DNA of 64,000 nucleotides. Source: Marthasterias glacialis (taxonomy: Eukaryota; Echinodermata; Asteroidea; Forcipulatida; Asteriidae). Below are positions 45,801 through 57,407 of this stretch, in pieces (position 1 is the stretch's first letter; the number at the start of each line of letters is the position of its first letter). Location of the stretch: positions 14,296,731-14,360,730 of the forward strand of contig OU452225.1 in NCBI GenBank assembly GCA_911728455.2, written 5' to 3'. Position numbers and translations under genes: made by a program. The notes beneath the pieces are model-generated. The model ran no database searches. It was not told the DNA's origin and saw only the letters and a program-made list of their open reading frames with translations.

Positions 45801-48800
45801 AAACCTTGCTGGATAGCACAACTGATTGTTGAGGTTACAGCAACACATCATTTCTGTCAACGAATGTGATCGAAAGGCCCCCATGCTATTGAATAATGTC
45901 TTTCAAAATGTTTTTGAAAAATGCTTACAACCAAACTAAAGATCAAAGAAGCTTTCAATAATTAAACTAATAATATTATTGTAACATGTTTTGAAAAAAA
46001 AGTGCAGACCAACATTTTGCAATCCATTGCTTGATTGTACACTCTTGAAATTCTGATTCCATAAAAATGTCAAATTCACGGCGCCATTTTCCTCGTAAAC
46101 GTACGGTAAACCTTTGAATTGCGTGCACGTGATCAATATGCAATTGGACCAACCTTGCAATAAAACCATGGTGCCATTCGCTCTGACCGATCTGACAACG
46201 TCAGACGAGCCGTCCAGTTGCTCCAGCCGGAGTGATACGTCATATCCACGTATTACTCCGCGTCGATTTTCCTCAGGAAGATCCTGGTGAACAAAAACAA
46301 AATGGTCTGAGTTGAATGAATTCTGGCGTCGAAAACTGATGCCATCACTTACAACCTCTAGAAGTATTTTTGAGAATACAAAAAGTAGGATATTTTGAAA
46401 AGTTGACACATAAATTGTTATCAGTTACAACACTACGGACTGAGACTTCCATCAGGGGGTTTTGCGCCAATTGTCTTATGGGCTCGAGGTGATTAGGTGT
46501 TTGCAAAACCTTGTTCCTTTCGGACCTCTTTTTCAACCTTCCCCCGCAAAAGCAAAGAAACAATCTCTGTTGGTCCCCTGTCTTGCATAAAGATGGGCAC
46601 TGGCCTTACAAACCAAACAGTTTCATTGGTAGACATGCATGAAAAGACGCACAACTACCGGGGTGACTGATACTACACGAGTATGGGTGTACATACACAC
46701 ACGCACCATTATAGTATACAAGGTCAAAGGTATATCTGGCAGGCAACCAGCAGGTTCTAAAAGCCGGTATCTGGCATTATTCACGAGCCTCGAAGTCTGA
46801 TGTCAGATGTTCGGACTATAATTTTAACCGTCTCCTTCCAGACGAGAAAACAATGGGACTATCTTCCCCATTTTTCGGTGGATACTTACCCTCCATTGAA
46901 GAAATACATCTCGTTTGTACGCGGGGTCGACTGAATTATCATACTCTTGGCCTTTGATGTCTGGTACTGCTGCATTAGGAGCTGCCAGGATAGAGGTAAC
47001 AAGAGATACACAATTTCGGTTAAAGTATTCAAAAATTATGTCTGATCTATAAATTACATTTCTCATTTGTCTTTCCTCTTCTTCATCTTTTGAAACGTCT
47101 GGAGAAGAATTTGTTATATTTGACTGGTAACATAATCATAATGCACGCAAGAGCACACAAGGGAGCAAAGTCGACCACACCTTTTAGACCTACAAGAAAC
47201 ACACCTGTAGACCGATGGGTTTTGAGAAGGCTCTTACCTGCTTCCGCTGTTTGTCCACCGACGGGTTTGGACCACTCACTCCACTGGTCATCACTGTAGC
47301 TTACTAGAGTCCGGCACGAGACCCACACACTGTACGACGTGTGCGGGGTGAGGTTGTTCACCGTGTAGCGACGCGTTTGCAGGTAGGTTTCGCCGTGATC
47401 GAGATCAGGTATCTGAACAAGGGACAATGATACTTTGCCAGCTCTATATTGAATTGTATTTTCCCTAAACACATTTTTGGGTATTCTTTATCGAATCATA
47501 CATTTAAGAACCATAAGTCAATATAGGTCATTGTAAATAGGTCATGAAAAAACAAAAGTGATAATGTTAACATCGCAGATAAACCGAAAAAATATACAGA
47601 AAACTTCAATAAAATACGAAAACAATAATTAGTAAACCTGTTTCCAGTCAAGAATATCAGTAGTACGACCAAGGCACCGTTTCAAGCTTATTTGTAAAGG
47701 ATTTCCCGCATAATGCAACCAGTATGATGAACTTTTCCCAAGTTTTTTTTGTTTTTGGCATGCATTAGCAAAACCCCTTCCCCGAAAGACAGGCCATAAT
47801 AAATGACTATAGACATAGACCGGGATTGGGCCACCCACTTCCCACACTCAATGCGGGCTTTTGGGTGCAGTTTAATATTCAATGCATTCGGCAAAACCGC
47901 CACTTTCAGGGGGCGGGGATGTTGTTAATGTGTAGGCGTGTCAACAGTAATCGTTGTCAAGATGTTTTCCTTTCCGGAAAAGGGACCCCATAATGGTTGG
48001 TGTAACTTCGAAAATATATATAACTGACTGTCACTATTAAACACTGATTTAATTATGGCATGTCATGGCCGAGCGGTGTAGCGCATCGACCTCAAGTTTT
48101 GGTGGTTAGATCAGCGGAGTGTGGGTTCGTAACCTAGTCGTGACGCTTGTGTCCTTGATCAAACTGCTTTACTATAATTGCTTCTCATCATCCATGAGTA
48201 AATGGTTACCAGCGAGGGTAGAGATTGTTGATGTGGATGATTTGCAACCTGTGCGCTGATTTGGCTGCCGGTGCTGCATACTCCAAAGGAGTTGAGCTAG
48301 GAATGCTTAGGGCCCGATGAACAGAGATAATAATACTGTGAGGCGCTTTAAGAGGCCTGGTTGGCATGATAAAGCTCATAATAAATACGTTATTATTAAT
48401 TCTGGTACACACCATGCGCGACATGGATCCAGTCTCCGTGGCGATCTCCACCTTGTATTTCAAGAAGGACGCAAACATCTGATCATCCCACTCTTCCGGT
48501 AGCCCCCAGGAGATGCGTAGCTCCTCAGGGCCTAGCGTCTCCACCTGCACGTTGGTCGGTGAGTTGGGAATAGCTGAATCATTCAAGGAGGGAAGACGGA
48601 ACAATTATTTAGTACATTACGCATACAAACATTTATGAAACATTGCATGGAAGTTATGATAAGTGTTACAGTCAAGCAGTCACTCTCTCGAGCAAATACG
48701 TGCCACCACAGTGCAACCTTGTGATAGTACAAGTTATAATGATGAAGGGGCTTGAATATTTTCCCCCAGATCGACGACCAGAGCTATTCTTGACGGACCC

Positions 48801-51800
48801 TCCTGCTCACTCCGCCACTCCCTCGCCCATGTCGACTATCTCCCTTAACGCTCGCCATAATACAAAAACTATCAGCAAATCACACTTCCACTTCAGTTGA
48901 TTTGACTAATTAAACCTGCAAGGTCACTGTCCTTTAAACCCAGCTGGACTGCACTCTGTGGCCAGCTAGGAAAACGTGACGTCCTTAAAACAAATAAACT
49001 TGAAATATAACTTGTCTATTATCATTGGACTGCAATTAGGGCCGTGAAACTTCGACAATTGTTTATGGACTTTCTGCCTTGACTCTGCCACTGGCTTGGT
49101 CCGCCTTCTGAAGTCCCCATTCCGGGTTCGGAAGATTTCCAAATTACTGACGGAGCCGCAGCCAAAGCCGTGGTTTTCGAAAAGACATACTGACCAAATT
49201 CACCTGACGTCACCATTCAATAATCTTGGTTGCGTCATGTTGGGATTCAATGTCCCGTGAGTTATACATTGCAGTGTGAATTTTAGGCGACGCAGCATTT
49301 ACACGCTTACCATTATTTGTACGTGCAACTTGACTCCCCAAATGGCGAGTGTATGGCAGAGAGTGGCCGCGTGTGACGTTGGTGCAAGGGTTAAAAAGTA
49401 AGGGTAAATTTATCGCTGATGAACTCGTGGCTATACTCACTTGAAGTTTCCGGACTGAAGCGTATTTCTGACGTCGACGACCCCAGCAAGTTTGACGCTG
49501 TGACGCGAACCAGTTGCGAGAAACCGTTATTTTGATTACGAGGCACCACGCAGGTGTGGCTCCCGCGTCCATCCAGCTTCGGGCAGTCCCTCCAGTCGTT
49601 GCGACCATATCTGTTAAATTACAGTAGGAAGAAGTCAGGGAACCTTGTTTTCCTAAAAAATGTTGGCGGGGGATCAGGCACGACGTCTGACTCTTTCACG
49701 ATACCCCATTATAGAGTCCACAATTTCACCGTGATGAGAAATTTGTACAATTGTGCGGACGCTGAAATCTGCAGACAACGTTGTAACGTCATGCATGCAT
49801 TCTTAGCCCCCAAAATAACACAAACTGTTTAACTTTGAGCAAGTTCGGGTGGGTGACAAGAGTCGACTAGAATTAACCATAGTCGATCTAGATGTCACCC
49901 GAACGCTACGTGGTTTGACTAGCTAGTCAAACTGAATCAACCTAGCCCAAGAACACTGTTCCTGTAGTCAATTCGCGTGCTACGTCACAATTAATGAGTA
50001 GTTCAACGATAACAAAGGGATTTGGTTGAATATGACAATAATTTGTGAAATACTTAGTTCACTATTGCACGTAGAGATAAAAATAGGAGGGGAAAACATA
50101 GAAAATGAACTTGAAAATGACGTGCTAACTTGCTAAATCCTATCGTCTGCTCAACAAGCATACATTGACTTGCTAATTAACTATATTGACTAGTCGCTCG
50201 ACTTGACGCTTTCGAGTGAAGAACAGTTCACGCATGCGTGGTTTAAATGACAAATTGACTAAAAGTAAGCGCCCGAACTTGCTCTTTGATGTTTTCATAG
50301 ACTATGCAAGTCTTGCGCGTAAGATCGCACATCTGCGTTTCCGAAGACGATAGAACATAAAGGACTATAAGCGGCATTTAAAATTCAAATCTAACTTTTG
50401 GGTCAAATCGGACCTAGCATATTAAATAAACTTAGCACTCTTTTTCAGCGTTTTTAAAATCAAGTTTTTGTTTGTTTTATATTTTGTATTTTTTCAAAAC
50501 AAGGTCTAAATAATATATTTTTCTTCCTATGTGTAACAATCCCACCCGGAGTGTATGTGGATTTTTTTCGAGAAAGCACTGACTATACATTGCTCTTGTG
50601 ATCTTATTTCTGATACATTTCTCAATATTAAGTTTGATTTCTTACGCTGGGCGGTAGCTGAACTTGTAGTTGGTCTTGATGTTGTTCCTTACGCCATTAT
50701 TCCACTCACACCAAAAGTCCAACAGATTGGTACTGTGACATCGGAGCCCCTTGGGTGGTGAGGGAGGCACTGATAAAAACCAATACAAATGGACAATGTT
50801 GTACTAATTCGTATTTATATTTCATTTATATTTCATTTCCAGTTTGGGATAATGAACCATTGACCCAACTCATAAGACGTCATCACCCACGATTAATCTT
50901 GGCTGCGGCATTTTGGGAGTTGGATTCCCAGTGAGCACTTCACATAAAGTGAAATGCTTGCGGTGAGCTGAGACGCACAACATCATAATAATAGACCTTA
51001 TGCACATGACGTCATTTGAGTAGGGCGCCCTCGTCTAGAGGTCAAAATGAAGTTGTTCATTGGCCAATCCTGTGCGCCGCGCGTACAAATCTCTGCGTTT
51101 CTATTGTTACATCATCGATTTACCTCTAAGATGGCGGCGTGATGACGTCAATGCATAAGGTCTATTATCTTCACGTGTAATTTGACTCCTAAAATGGCGG
51201 ATCATGGACGGGCAGTAGCCGCTCATGACGTCAATGCAGTGTATCTATACGATTTAGTTTTGCCCTGCTTATTAAAAGAAAAACAAAATCATGCGCGAGG
51301 CTCTAGTAGAGGTAGGTCAAAAGCATAGAGTTATAGAGAACTAGAGGGCGTACAAAACCATGCGACACGGCCCGACAAGGAGCATTTTGACCATTGAGAA
51401 AATGGTGCGGACCATTCATTTACACTGGTCACTCATCAGTTTACACAGCAACCATTTTCTAAGTGGACATTCGTATGCAATTGACCCATACGGATTTTCG
51501 CCCATGTGGGTCAGCGGAGTTCCGCACGTGACATCGCGAGTGCTCCCTCTAGTTCTTAGGCCGTGTCCGAATCAAGCGACTTCGGCTACGGCTATGGCCG
51601 CTGGCTGCAACGGCAACGTTGAAGAATAGGAATCCTCGGTGTTCCGGCCGTAGCCATTGCCAAAGCCACTCATTTGGACACGGCTTTTATATATAACTGT
51701 ATGGTCAAAAGAAGGTTGCTCGTTGGCGCATCCCTGTGAGCCGCGCGTACAAAGCTGTGCGTTTCCTTTGTTTCATCACCGTTTTACTTCTAAGATGGCG

Positions 51801-54800
51801 GGTGATGACGTCAATGCATAAGTTCCATTACAATTTATAAGGATTATACATTGAATACGAATAAACACGTGTATAGTATATAATGCAGTGTCATTGTTTT
51901 TAAAAGCAATACCCTAATTCAAAAACAGAAAGTACAAATCTAAACAGAACGTTATTGATCATCTGACGTGGCGTTTTACAATAGTATGTTATTTTATTTC
52001 TCTCTTTACTCTGGACGTTCGTATGGCTTTCAACCGGAAGAGTGTTTTTATTACAGTCATCTAAAAAGAAGGATATTGTTGGCTGTTTTTGTTTCCGAGA
52101 AATAGTGTGGTTGGATACGAATTCACAGTTTAGAATTTCACCACAAATGCTGGAGTTGCATCATATAGGTTGTCGTACCCACTGGTGATTAGGGTTTGGG
52201 CAAGTTCGCTGACCGAGCGGTTAAAACTTATCTTCAGAACTATTTGTAAAAGATCGCAGGTTCGATTCCAACCAGAGTACTCTGAATTTCACTGGACTCA
52301 GGAATCACTGAAGTTCTTTATGTTTAAAAAAAAAAGTCCGGAATCGGCTCCATGCAAATTCATTAACTTCTAGCAATATGAGTCGCCAAAAATCTTTGCT
52401 TCTAACCATAGGGTTGTAAGGACACGTTGCCTTCACATCTATCAAGATTTGCTGTTTAAAATTGCTCCTGATCCTTTATAAGAGTTGGTCATGCACTAAA
52501 ACAGTCCCGTTTACAGTGTGATGTAACTAGTGAGTAGTGATTCAAACAACATAAAGACGGAAAGTGTTCTGTCACGAAGTTTCAATGGATATTTGTGTGA
52601 GTCATTATGTTCTACTTTTTTAAAATATCTTTCCAATCCATATCCATGGTGAAACACACAATCTGTGTTTTCCTATAATAGTCATTTGAGAAATAATGTG
52701 CTCACACATGCCATGAGTGTAATCGAAACACCGTCCTTCTACATTCTATAGAGCAGATGTCTTAAAAATGTGACACCACCGAGCTCGCTCTAAATGGCAT
52801 ACAAGATAAACCAAGGTTATAACCAATGCAGTATACCTACCTCCAACATACAACATGGTTCCCTGAAATTGCATGAGATTAAAACCATCGCTCTCAAATG
52901 CGCAGAAATAAGTGCCGGAATCGGCGAACGTCAGGTTGCGCAGTCTTAGCCGTGATATGTTATCAATCACCTCATACCGTTCCCGTGGAATAATGTTTCT
53001 GTAAAATAATTATAAAAAAATATATCTATTTACTTACAGTTCATTGAAAGATACAGCGTGAAAACAACGAGAAAAACACACGCTATCTTGTTGGTGGTTT
53101 AGTACAAGTTGACGCATCAATATGCCAGTTCATCCACTGTTATTTAATCTCCATTGTCGTATTTTAGATACCATACCCTTTTGCTTAGGCACCGTCCATT
53201 TATTTGAAGTCCATAATACCGAAAACCGGAGTCCAAGCCCAATCCGTGGAAAATACCCATAATTTGCAATTTCTTCCGGAATCTTTACTTCTGACAGAAT
53301 CGATTCATCACCAGTCCGTGGCGTTAAAACGTCATGGTCTGGTTGTATTCTTACGTTATATGTAACTTTGTACCTGTATGATTTGAAATACCAGACGATG
53401 TCTTTAGCGGTCTGTGCAGTGGCCGATGTGTTGAGCACGCAACGCAGTGTAATGTCCGAACCAGCAGCCATCGTAGGGTCCATGGGTTTGATTGATGCTG
53501 TGCGTGAAAATTAAAAAGTCTTATTGTTTTATCAAAAAACATTTTTTTTCGAAGAAATAGGTCGTGTCCGAATTGGCGGCGAAGGCTATACGGCTGGCTC
53601 ACTGGGTCATCGTGCGTTGAAGTACAGGGCGTCCTATATACATTTATCATGATGCCACCATCTTGGTCACGTTCTCTGTATCCAACAACAGTGATAGATG
53701 CTCATATTCATTGTACTAAAAGGAACCAGACTATTTGCCCTTCCAGCTTCGGTTTGGTTACATTGGTTTGAATGGGAGAAAATCAAGATGGCCGCACCAT
53801 GCCAAAGGAGGTCTATACCCTCAGCATCAGCCATAGCGATAGCTGAAACCGCCAATTCGAATAATACTCTATAACGTCTGTTGAAAGTCCCCCAAGTCAG
53901 AAGCTTCATATTGTGACTTAATTGAATGAAAAGCAATAATATTAATCTAGAAATAGAAAACATTGAAATAAGATCGATGACCCTCGTCTATTGAAACATT
54001 CCTGCTACAATTTGATTATCTTTTCTTTTCTCTTCCTTCCTGCATCGTTTCCCAAGCCAAACTCCAAATACATCAGGTGTTCTTGGATGTCAATATTTCC
54101 AGGAACGCTAAAAACCTTGTGGTAGCTCGAAATCTCCACAGTAATCTATATCAAGTAGATTAATGGCTTATGTAAACACATCCTGATTGAATTACAAAAG
54201 CCTATTAATTTGATAACTTGAACAGTTGCATTGAAACAAAGCGAGTGGTGAGAGGCATGATTTATCAAAGGGCAGTATTGTGACGTTGAAAATGGTAAAT
54301 GTTCTTTGAGAAGTTCAACTTTTCTGTGGAGAATAAAAACCTCAACGCTTGAATTAAATCGAGTGTTCCGATACAGAATAGACTAGCTTTTTTCTTGTTC
54401 AGGTAAAGTTTTAGGGCATTTTGGGGCTCGTCCAGTTATTCCAAAAAGCCCTGCAGTGGCTAATGTGCAAGTGGTGAACGCTTCATATAAAACTGTTGTA
54501 CTAAAACGTTTGAAGATGTGCTCTTAGGCCAATTTCAGTTTTGTGATGAACTCATTTTCCAATAGATAGAGTCCTTGTGAGAGTGGAAAAAAACATAACC
54601 TCATGATAAAACTGTGTAAAAATAATGACATTGTATTTGATAACCTTTCAGTGCGAATTTTGTCAACATCCTAAAACATAAAATGACGTCATAATGGGTC
54701 TGTACCGTACAGTTTTGTACAAAACATAAATTGACGTCATAATGGGTCTGTACCGTACAGTTTTGTACAAAACATAATGACGTCATAATGGGTCTGTACC

Positions 54801-55766
54801 GTACAGTTTTGTACAAAACATAAATCGACGTCATATGGGTCTGTACCGTACCGTTTTGTACAGAAATTTGTTTTAGTTCATCCCTGAATTGTGACGATAA
54901 TTCAATCAAAAAAGCATTGAATTTGACCTTTTAACTGACGCAAAATTTCCTCTCTATGTACAGACACTGTTGTTTACGATATCCAATTACGCCATATTTC
55001 AATGCTTTGCTCTGAAAGAATATCAAATGAAATTAAATTTTACACCATTTTAATGTGCTCCGAATCTGCTACTAGGAGCACAAAACCAATGAGTATTTTG
55101 AGGAGCAAGACTGAGAGCCTTTTGGGTCCCTGGGAACCTCTTCTTGCCACCGTGAAGCGACGGCAGCTGAAGTGGCTTGGTCACAGGGCACCGTCGAGGG
55201 GGACGCAGGCGTAGGCGCCACCGGAAGAAGTGGCTGGACAACGTGAAAGAGTGGACTAACTTGAATATGCCAGAACTCCTGATGATGCAGGCCACAGACA
55301 GCCCAGCATGGAGGAGGACGTCAGCTTCTTCCGCCCTCTGGTCCCCGACAACGGCAACAGTCAAAGGAAACGTTAACGTACATAAGGACTCTATCTATTG
55401 ATAAATGAGTGCATCACAAAGCTGAATTTGACCTTGGAGTCCCTATTACGCTACCACATGGGCCCTTTTTGAAACCACGACTTTGGCACTGGCTCCGGCT
55501 TCCAACAGCCAGATGGAGAGCTTGACAGAGCCAAAGCCGAAGACGGGGTTTTCGCGATGGGGCTCCCGATAGTCGGATAACTCGATTGTCTGCGTCAAAT
55601 CCAACTTTAAAATAAACCATTGAATAAACATTATTATCAGGTAATACTACGGATAGTAATACAACGTCAAGTTACCTGGAATGCCGATGACTGTGGTTAT
55701 TCTGCAAACAACGAGAATGCAAATATAGTACTGCAGGATTGCGAATGTGGAGAGGATGGGCGCCAT
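42825..55766 (-). CDS. Class I cytokine receptor, gp130/IL-6R/CRLF1-like, apparently secreted (579 aa)
   Basis: Coding exons, high to low: 55676-55766, 53374-53497, 52841-52998, 50646-50769, 49441-49610, 48413-48573, 47238-47412, 46890-46981, 46154-46283, 45623-45721, 43721-43865, 42825-43095. All sites are GT-AG and phases agree; the sum is 1740 nt including TGA. Residues 1-28 are a hydrophobic signal peptide. About 31-124 is an Ig-like domain (C50, W66, DSGTYFC ending at C104). About 125-222 is cytokine-receptor D2 with C135, CEW at 145-147, C175 and C186. About 223-334 is FnIII D3 with WSEWS at 320-324. Two further FnIII domains follow (about 335-442 and 443-530). The tail is a short amphipathic stretch and a stop; no membrane segment or Box1 is seen. 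The layout resembles secreted CRLF1 plus an extra FnIII, or a truncated gp130. Orthology is unresolved, so no symbol is given. Confidence 0.9.
43181..43583. mobile_element. MITE of about 400 bp, AAAGGCAAAGTATACCTTTGGT family, copy 1
   Basis: Left caaggcagcgtaaacctttg, right end complementary (ttatcccttgcctt). The interior (gagaaacgattccc, atatctcaaaaatg) matches the element at 44,634-45,030 in opposite orientation. In the receptor intron between its last two FnIII exons. Confidence 0.65.
44634..45030. mobile_element. MITE of about 400 bp, AAAGGCAAAGTATACCTTTGGT family, copy 2
   Basis: Left ttaaaggcaaagtatacctt, right ccaaacgtatgcaatgcctt. Inverted relative to the copy at 43,181-43,583; the two straddle receptor exon 43721-43865 and could pair in the transcript. 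Confidence 0.65.
47238..47412 (-). CDS. Receptor exon with the WSXWS box
   Basis: 175 nt, phase 0-1. It reads IPDLDHGETYLQTRRY, then NLTPHTSYSVWVSCR, then DDQWSEWSKPVG. WSEWS followed by a proline two residues later is the diagnostic motif of class I cytokine receptors and closes D3 of the cytokine-binding module. Together with exon 50646-50769 (LRCHSTNLLDFWCEW) it makes the family call secure. Confidence 0.93.
48058..48185 (+). mobile_element. tRNA-derived SINE in a receptor intron
   Basis: TGGCCGAGCGGTGTAGCGC (A box of Ser/Leu type) and GTGTGGGTTCGTAACC (degenerate B box) about 45 nt apart. Lies in the intron between receptor exons 48413-48573 and 47238-47412. Confidence 0.55.
49837..50286. 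mobile_element. DNA element of about 450 bp with GAGCAAGTTCGGG ends
   Basis: Left tgagcaagttcgggtggg, right gcgcccgaacttgctc. The interior holds several gactagtc-type palindromes. No coding capacity. In the receptor intron between exons 50646-50769 and 49441-49610. Confidence 0.65.
50991..51174. mobile_element. MITE with ATAGACCTTATGCA ends carrying TGACGTCA
   Basis: Left atagaccttatgcacatgac, right gatgacgtcaatgcataagg, inverted to each other; both arms contain TGACGTCA. A second, shorter copy of its right half lies at about 51,718-51,832, and related sequence at 51,180-51,240. Confidence 0.7.
51556..51688. mobile_element. MITE, GTGTCCGAATTGGCGGC family (copy 3)
   Basis: Ends ggccgtgtccgaatc and catttggacacggc are inverted copies, and the inner arms carry ctacggctatggccg versus ccgtagccattgcc. 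In a receptor intron. Confidence 0.65.
51718..51832. mobile_element. Partial copy of the ATAGACCTTATGCA MITE
   Basis: gagccgcgcgtacaaagct and aagatggcgggtgatgacg match the interior and right arm of the element at 50,991-51,174. The left end is missing. Confidence 0.55.
52195..52335 (+). mobile_element. tRNA-derived SINE
   Basis: CTGACCGAGCGGTTAAAAC (A box) and GCAGGTTCGATTCC (B box), followed by a tail and a short A run near 52,325. In the receptor intron between exons 52841-52998 and 50646-50769. Confidence 0.55.
52841..53497 (-). CDS. Two exons encoding the receptor's Ig-like domain (D1)
   Basis: Exons 53374-53497 and 52841-52998 (phases 1-2 and 2-1). The first carries SDITLRCVL and DIVWYFKSY, the B-strand cysteine and the core tryptophan. 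The second carries RLRLRNLTFADSGTYFCAF, the D-x-G-x-Y-x-C motif. The first exon's donor gtacaaag was chosen over a second GT 15 nt further because only it matches the phase of the next exon. In gp130 and IL-6R alpha an Ig domain in this place takes part in receptor assembly (family knowledge). Confidence 0.88.
53559..53866. mobile_element. MITE, GTGTCCGAATTGGCGGC family (copy 4), interrupted
   Basis: Left end gtcgtgtccgaattggcgg; right end gaaaccgccaattcgaa. Its centre is occupied by a complete member of another MITE family (about 53,638-53,818), so the other element inserted later. Confidence 0.65.
53638..53818. mobile_element. MITE, AGACCTTTATCATG family, nested inside another MITE
   Basis: Shares its interior (ccaccatcttggtcacg, tttggttacattggtttgaa) with elements at about 9,455-9,625 and 33,262-33,440. 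The ends match catttatcatg and its partner less well than in those copies. Confidence 0.6.
54531..55062 (+). repeat. Intron 1 duplicated segment, copy 1
   Basis: Shares cattttccaatagatagagt, ctttcagtgcga, ctgacgca and cgctctgaaag-type blocks, in the same order and orientation, with 57,408-57,803. It is longer because it contains four minisatellite units where the other has one. Confidence 0.7.
54672..54868 (+). repeat. Minisatellite of 46-48 bp, 4 units, each with a CRE-like octamer
   Basis: Unit: TGACGTCATAATGGGTCTG, then taccgtacagttttgtac. TGACGTCA is exact at 54,684, 54,732 and 54,778; the fourth unit has CGACGTCA at 54,826. In receptor intron 1. Confidence 0.85.
55080..55378 (+). mobile_element. 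3' end of a LINE (non-LTR retrotransposon) reading frame, fragment
   Basis: Plus-strand frames encode VKRRQLKWLGH, then after a frame change RRRRRHRKKWLDNVKEWT and a D-x-PAWRR segment. This (R/K)(K/R)LxWxGH ... RxxWLDNxxEW pattern is the familiar C-terminus of LINE endonuclease-reverse transcriptases. At least one frameshift; all upstream domains are absent. In receptor intron 1. Confidence 0.65.
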
Positions 55767-55842
55767 CTTGGATTGGAGATAATGATGATACGGTGAACAA
55801 GCTCGTGGTGAACCCTAGTCAGGAATGATCAGCTCAGCCTAC
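55767..55842 (-). other. 5' UTR part of the receptor's first coding exon
   Basis: Upstream of the ATG at 55764-55766 the minus strand runs to a good acceptor (tttcttcacag) at 55843-55845, so translation starts within the second exon of the transcript and these 76 nt are 5' UTR. The ATG context (ccaagATGG) is favourable. Confidence 0.6.
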
Positions 55843-56652
55843 CTGTGAAGAAACAAAACAAAATGCACCTTTTGTGTTGACAAAAAGAGAACATGTACGA
55901 GTAAGCAGGATAGTTCTTTTCAGAACTAAGTTGTCCCCCCAAATTCCTAAATCTACCGGGATATTTATTTATTCAATCATTTATTTCTTATTTATCCTGG
56001 GTGATCCATTCAGCGCGAAAAACTCACTGATCTCCCTTTGATTCCAGCTCACAATAAAAACTACCAAAAGGCAGTAAAAGTAAAAGGAATGCAATGCAAA
56101 GAAAATTAACAATTAATTAGGAAACCAAAAAGCTACAGAAAATTACATATAACAAAACAGGACATGTTCTCACAAGAACAAGTCACTGCATGTCAAAGAA
56201 TCAAACCGCAAACCAAATATACATTGATACTTAACCATGCAATGCCTCAAAACCAATGCCAAGGCACCCGTCAGTACTGGCTGGTTGTAGCGGTAACACT
56301 TCATCTCAGTGCCTTTAGTTTTACGGGACATAGCCGGTTCAATGTTAATTAATCAGTTTGGTAAATTCTTCCGTATTGAACATTAATCTGTAACGACGTT
56401 GTATTATGATTGCGGGTTCTTTGAGGCGGATTTCTTTTTTAAATGGCCGAAGACGGAAAATCCTTAGAGTTGAAAGGTCGCATTGGCTTCTATGACCGTT
56501 TTCGAAACCATGGTTTCGGCTTATACATGTACATGTAAGCTCCGTCGGTCGTTTTAAAAGACGTGTGATTTCGGCACGGGGCAATCAAACAGGCAGAAGA
56601 AGTCTGAGCCGGAGACCAAGACAAAGCCATGGTTTCGCAAAGGGTCAAAAGC

Positions 56653-56763
56653 TGGGGGTGTTAAATTGATTCCGAAACCGACATGGTGTTACTTACCCCC
56701 CGTTGCTTTTTTTGTTGAGACCAAGATACCAAGAGATTCATAGAATCAATTTAACACCCCCGT
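56653..56763. mobile_element. Hairpin MITE with GGGGGTGTTAAATTGATTC arms
   Basis: gggggtgttaaattgattcc and agaatcaatttaacaccccc are inverted copies about 70 bp apart. In receptor intron 1. Confidence 0.65.
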
Positions 56764-57407
56764 GCATGAAGTAGGCTATACTGTGAGATGCACCACTCCT
56801 TGCGGGAAGGCCGCCCACCCATCTTTTCTAATGTCAATGAACAACCCGCTCCCGTTCTGGAAAAATTGCTCCGCCCGTGCTCACAGAGTCTAAGAGCCCC
56901 AGTTCAACATTGGTTAAGTGTTTGTAAATGATTCCATTCTTTGCACAAATCAAGATATATGTAATAAAAACAAACCTGTGAAAATTCCAGCTCATTTTGT
57001 TGTTTCGTTTGCAGGAATTAATGCATTCAGCATTTTTGTACGCATCCCACGAGAAGAAATTTAAGTTTGGATCTTATTTCATTTATTATTCATATACGAC
57101 AACACTTCAGGCAGCACTATTTCATTATCTTTATACAATGTCAGGTATATGTAAATCTGTGAACATTTACGTTTTTCTTTCTTACCAATGTTGAGCTGGG
57201 GCTGTAATCAACACACATGTAACACGGAAACATGTTCACGGATTGTTTGTATCAACAGTTTTCTTAGTGCGGTAAACCAAACACCCGTAAGATATGTTAC
57301 GCTTCATATTTTGTGATTTGTAACAAAGTTAAAGGTGAACTTGTTTTGTTATGTTCTTTGCTTTCGAAAGAAATAATAATGTGACTGTTTTTAAAGAGGG
57401 GGTTCCA

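Noticed and set aside
48643-48900. Plus-strand ORF of 85 codons in a receptor intron
   Set aside because: No domain, no splice context, and opposite in strand to the host gene; the composition looks random.
53351-53650. Minus-strand ORF overlapping the Ig exon in another frame
   Set aside because: It is a shadow of the coding exon 53374-53497. Only the frame with C50 and W66 joins in phase to its neighbours.
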